Shown here piece by piece: positions 61,149 through 64,000 of a stretch of DNA of 64,000 bases. The stretch is from Paracoccus sp. S3-43. Lineage in GTDB: Bacteria; Pseudomonadota; Alphaproteobacteria; Rhodobacterales; Rhodobacteraceae. The stretch lies in assembly GCF_029027965.1 (NCBI RefSeq), contig NZ_CP119082.1, positions 2,150,001 to 2,214,000 on the forward strand, read 5' to 3'. Both the position numbers and the translations under genes were made by a program. Within the stretch, counting starts at the first letter, position 1. Each line of letters begins with the position of its first letter. The notes under the pieces are model-generated. The model saw only the letters and a program-made list of their open reading frames with translations, searched no databases and was not told the origin of the DNA.

Positions 61149-62027
61149 ATGACCAAGACCCCGAACCTGCCGCTGGTCGGCAAGATCACCGAGGCGCTGA
61201 AGGCCGCGCCGAGAGAGCTCCGCAAGGCCATCGACGACGCGGGCGGGGATGCGATCCTGAACCCGACCTTCCCCTATCGCGAAGAGATCGACAGAAAAAC
61301 CCATGACGCGCAGATGGAGCAGTTGCAGTTGCAGCTGGTCCGCATGATGCATGACGTGGTGGCGACCGGAAAGCGCCTGGTCGTCCTGTTCGAGGGCCGC
61401 GACGCCGCAGGTAAGGGCGGCACCATCGAACGGATGCGCGAGAACCTGAACCCCCGGTCGGCCTATATCGTCGCGCTGCCCAAGCCGACCGAACGCGAGG
61501 CGGGGCAGTGGTATTTCCAGCGTTACGTGGACTGGCTGCCCGCCCAGGGCGAATTCGCGCTGTTCGACCGAAGCTGGTATAACCGCGGCATCGTCGAACG
61601 CGTCTTCGGCTTTTCGACCGAACAACAGCGCAACGCCTTTTTCCGCCAGTTGCCGGGGTTCGAACAGACCCTGGTCGATGACGGCATCATCCTTGTGAAG
61701 CTGTGGCTGAGCGTGGGCCGCGCCGAACAGATGCGCCGCTTCCTGGACCGCGAGCGCGATCCGCTGAAACAGTGGAAGCTGTCGGCCATCGACGTGGACG
61801 GGCTGGCGAAATGGGACGAATACACCGTCGCCATCCATGACACGCTGAACCTGTCGCATTCGCCCGTCGCGCCCTGGACGGTGATCCGGTCCGACGACAA
61901 GCGCCGCGCCCGGATTGCGGCCATCCAGACGGTGCTGAACGCGGTCGATTTCGCGGGCAAGCACGCGGACCGCATCGGCCTCCCCGACCCGGCGATCACC
62001 GGCGGGCCGGAACTGCTGGACGCATGA
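61149..62027 (+). CDS. ppk2: Polyphosphate kinase 2 (PPK2 family)
   Basis: 292 residues, single-domain PPK2. Walker [20 protein letters not shown] (about residues 78-96), Walker B and lid [17 protein letters not shown], and the conserved [23 protein letters not shown]2 enzymes use polyphosphate to phosphorylate nucleotides (GDP or ADP), i.e. the consuming direction compared with PPK1. In an operon-like run with metA upstream and an SDR gene starting 1 bp after its stop. Confidence 0.94.
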   Translation: MTKTPNLPLVGKITEALKAAPRELRKAIDDAGGDAILNPTFPYREEIDRKTHDAQMEQLQLQLVRMMHDVVATGKRLVVLFEGRDAAGKGGTIERMRENLNPRSAYIVALPKPTEREAGQWYFQRYVDWLPAQGEFALFDRSWYNRGIVERVFGFSTEQQRNAFFRQLPGFEQTLVDDGIILVKLWLSVGRAEQMRRFLDRERDPLKQWKLSAIDVDGLAKWDEYTVAIHDTLNLSHSPVAPWTVIRSDDKRRARIAAIQTVLNAVDFAGKHADRIGLPDPAITGGPELLDA

Positions 62028-62028
62028 G

Positions 62029-62751
62029 ATGGACCTGAGGAACAGCCGCGCCATCGTCACCGGCGGCGCATCGGGCCTTGGGGCGGCCACCGCCGACTGG
62101 TTCCGCGCACGGGGCGCCGCCGTCGTGGTCCTGGACCGGGCGGCGGGCGACGATCCGAATCATGTCCAGGCCGACGTGACCCGCGCGGACAGCGCGGCGT
62201 CGGCCATCGCGCGGGCGGTGGAGCTGATGGGCGGCATCGACATCTGCGTGAACTGCGCGGGCATCGTGATCGGCCAAAAGACCGTGGGCCGGACCGGGCC
62301 GCACGACCTCGACGCCTTTCGCCGCGTGGTCGAGGTGAACCTGATCGGCAGCTTCAACATCCTGCGGCTGGCGGCGGTGGAAATGGCGCGCAACGGGCGG
62401 ACGGAAAACGGCGTGATCGTCAACACGGCCTCGGTCGCGGCCTTCGACGGGCAGAAGGGACAGGCGGCCTATGCCGCGTCCAAGGCCGGGATCGCCGGGA
62501 TGACCCTGCCGCTGGCGCGCGACCTGGCGGGGCTGGGGATCCGCGTCTGCGCCATCGCGCCGGGCATCTTCGCCACGCCGATGCTGCGCGGCCTGCCCCA
62601 GGACGTGCAGGACGGGCTGGCGGCCGAAGTCACCTTCCCGCCCCGGCTGGGCGATCCGCAGGAATTCGCGCGGCTGGCCGCCCATATCGTCGAGAACGCC
62701 TATCTCAACGGCGAGGTGATCCGCCTGGACGGCGCGTTGCGGATGCGCTGA
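62029..62751 (+). CDS. Short-chain dehydrogenase/reductase
   Basis: 240 residues. Rossmann motif SRAIVTGGASGLGAATADWF (TGxxxGxG), NCAGIV, and the catalytic Ser-Tyr-Lys in VNTASVAAFDGQKGQ and AAYAASKAGIAGM. From the overall sequence (ARDLAGLGIRVCAIAPGIFA and the end of the coding frame), it resembles 3-hydroxyacyl-CoA dehydrogenase type 2 (HSD17B10-like) SDRs. The Asp after the second strand (VVVLDRAAG) points to NAD. Starts 1 bp after ppk2. Confidence 0.9.
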   Translation: MDLRNSRAIVTGGASGLGAATADWFRARGAAVVVLDRAAGDDPNHVQADVTRADSAASAIARAVELMGGIDICVNCAGIVIGQKTVGRTGPHDLDAFRRVVEVNLIGSFNILRLAAVEMARNGRTENGVIVNTASVAAFDGQKGQAAYAASKAGIAGMTLPLARDLAGLGIRVCAIAPGIFATPMLRGLPQDVQDGLAAEVTFPPRLGDPQEFARLAAHIVENAYLNGEVIRLDGALRMR

Positions 62752-62844
62752 TCAACGACCCCTCAGGGCCGCGCGATGCCCTTGCGCCAGGGTTTGGCCG
62801 CCGCTAGCGTTCGGGGCGAACCGCCCAACAGGAAGGCCGATCTC

Positions 62845-63885
62845 ATGCGCTTGCTGACCACCACCGCCCTCGCCTCTGCCATCGCCCTGCCCGCCCTGGC
62901 GGCGGACCGCGAACTGACCGTCTTCGACTGGGCGGGGTTCGAGGAACCGTCGATCTTCCAGGCCTATATCGACAAGCACGGCGACAGCCCGACCTATGCC
63001 TTCTATGGCGACGACGACGAGGCGTTTCAGAAGGTCGCCTCGGGCTTCAAGGCCGACGTGGCCCATCCGTGCAGCCAGATGGTCAGCAAATATCGCGACG
63101 CCGGGCTGATCGAGCCGTGGGACACCGCGAAGATCCCGAATTTCGACAAGATCGACCCGCGCTTCCTGGATTCGGCGGTCTTCAAGGATGATGCCGGCGT
63201 CTGGTTCATCCCGGTCGACTGGGGCGCCGCGGCCATCGCCTATAACACCGAAACCGTCCCGGCCGAAGATGTGGCGACGCTGCAAGTCTTTACCGACCCG
63301 AAATACCAGGGCCGCACCTCGCTGCCCGATTCGTCGGACGACGTGTGGGCGCTGGCCTATCTGGCGACCGGCACGACCGACTGGACCGACGTGACCGACG
63401 AACAGTTCCAGGCCGCCGCCGACTGGCTGCGCCAGGCGCATCAGAACGTCGCCGCCTATTGGGCCGATCCCTCGGAACAGGCGCAGCTGATGGCGTCGGG
63501 CGCGGTGGATGTCACCTGGTCCTGGAACGATGTCCTGTCGCTCCTCCAGGCCGAGGGCTATCCGGTGGGCTTCCAGCGCGAGCCGGCCGAAGGGTCGTCC
63601 ACCTTCTTCTGCGGCTATGTGAACCTGAAGGACGGGCCGGGCAACGAAGACAAGGCCTATGACTTCATCAACGCCTGGCTGGAACCTTCGGCGGCCAAGG
63701 GGCTGCTGGACACGATCGGCTATGGCCACACCTCGACCGAGGCGATGGCGACGATCGCCAATGAGCCCGCCGTCGCCATGGGCCTGGCCCAGATCGAGGC
63801 CCCGATCCTGGCGCAGACCCCCAACGATCCCGCGCAGCGCGAGAAGCAGCTGGCCGAGTTCGAGAAGATCAAGGCCGGGTTCTGA
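62845..63885 (+). CDS. PotD/PotF-type ABC transporter substrate-binding protein
   Basis: 346 residues from ATG 62845 (AGGAAGG upstream), with a signal peptide (MRLLTTTALASAIALPALA). Periplasmic binding fold of the polyamine group: LTVFDWAGFEEPSIFQAYID, ADVAHPCSQMVSKYRDAGLI, VDWGAAAIAYNTETVP, and the late motif GYVNLKDGPGNEDKAYDFIN. The ligand may be a polyamine or other amine; transporter partners would lie outside the window. The gene lies about 90 bp after the SDR gene and is followed by the second intergenic repeat. Confidence 0.88.
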   Translation: MRLLTTTALASAIALPALAADRELTVFDWAGFEEPSIFQAYIDKHGDSPTYAFYGDDDEAFQKVASGFKADVAHPCSQMVSKYRDAGLIEPWDTAKIPNFDKIDPRFLDSAVFKDDAGVWFIPVDWGAAAIAYNTETVPAEDVATLQVFTDPKYQGRTSLPDSSDDVWALAYLATGTTDWTDVTDEQFQAAADWLRQAHQNVAAYWADPSEQAQLMASGAVDVTWSWNDVLSLLQAEGYPVGFQREPAEGSSTFFCGYVNLKDGPGNEDKAYDFINAWLEPSAAKGLLDTIGYGHTSTEAMATIANEPAVAMGLAQIEAPILAQTPNDPAQREKQLAEFEKIKAGF

Positions 63886-63891
63886 GAAAAG

Positions 63892-63945
63892 CCGGGGGAC
63901 TTCACGTCCCCCGGACCCCCTGTGGGATATTTGCGTGAAGAAGAA
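63892..63945 (+). repeat. Intergenic G/C-hairpin plus GGATATTTG repeat, copy 2
   Basis: A perfect hairpin CCGGGGGAC-TTCAC-GTCCCCCGG (63892-63914), a C-run, GTGGGATATTTGCGTGAA and GAAGAAA. Same layout as the inverted copy at 24510-24577, again at the 3' ends of convergent genes. It may end transcription. Confidence 0.6.
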
Positions 63946-63955
63946 AGGCCGAGGC

Positions 63956-64000
63956 TTATGCGGCCTCGTCCTTTTTGCGCGGGGTATAGTTCAGGATCGG
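63956..64000 (-). CDS. C-terminal end of a protein (partial)
   Basis: The last 14 codons of a minus-strand gene are visible, PILNYTPRKKDEAA followed by TAA (63958-63956). The charged tail alone does not identify the protein. The gene is convergent with the binding-protein gene, and the intergenic repeat lies between them. Confidence 0.45.
   Translation of the reverse strand, partial: PILNYTPRKKDEAA

Overview
The window is a GC-rich chromosomal segment from an alphaproteobacterium of the Rhodobacteraceae, most likely Paracoccus or a close relative. The evidence is gene order and gene type. An F1-only ATP synthase operon (atpH-A-G-x-D-C) has an extra gene between gamma and beta. There is a plant-type (class II) DAHP synthase, an HdaA/PPK1/Ppx cluster, a metal-type HemB without zinc cysteines, a TIGR02300 protein, a GlxA-type regulator, and many GTG starts.

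Layout. 0-8 kb: end of a MoxR-type ATPase, a GNAT acetyltransferase, O-acetylhomoserine sulfhydrylase (metY), a secreted SIMPL protein with a His/Asp-rich tail, a 992-residue GspL/GspC-like membrane protein, a DUF1345 protein and a TraB/GumN protein. 8-10.2 kb: groES-groEL behind a sigma70-type promoter and a CIRCE operator. 10.2-17.2 kb, mostly minus strand: ppx, ppk1, hdaA, an AI-2E family permease and a GT8-like glycosyltransferase. 17.3-24.5 kb: proS with a DUF2937 gene, then a complete branched-chain amino acid type ABC transporter (binding protein, two ATPases, two permeases). 24.6-26.8 kb: a CAP-domain lipoprotein and guaA.

26.8-34.1 kb is the accessory region. It holds hairpins and direct repeats after guaA, a decayed integrase, a methyltransferase cut off by an IS3-family remnant, and a second integrase fragment fused to the IS3 orfB. 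A tRNA-Ala(GGC) follows with an intact tyrosine integrase beside it, then two small island genes. One of these is a ribbon-helix-helix protein with an AT-hook-like motif, immediately followed by about 1.2 kb of two-level repeats. A complete IS481-family element closes the region, next to what looks like a fragment of nitrate reductase.

34.1-64 kb returns to core genes: class II aroG, a GlxA-family regulator, the atp operon, a methyltransferase, gloB, clpA, and the mfd-pabB-pabC operon. Next come hemB, a SYLF-domain lipoprotein, a GntR regulator, a YgjP-type metallopeptidase, a TIGR02300 protein, guaB and a FadL-like porin. The last operon-like run is P-loop protein, metA, ppk2 and SDR, followed by a PotD-like binding protein.

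How the genes fit together. MetA carries the Glu expected of an acetyl-CoA user and MetY uses O-acetylhomoserine, so methionine is probably made by direct sulfhydrylation. Ppk1, Ppx and Ppk2 together cover polyphosphate synthesis, degradation and use. guaB and guaA are the two steps from IMP to GMP. The best places to look for something new are the RHH gene with its repeat array, the in-frame 18-bp triplication in atpH, and the large GspL/GspC-like protein.
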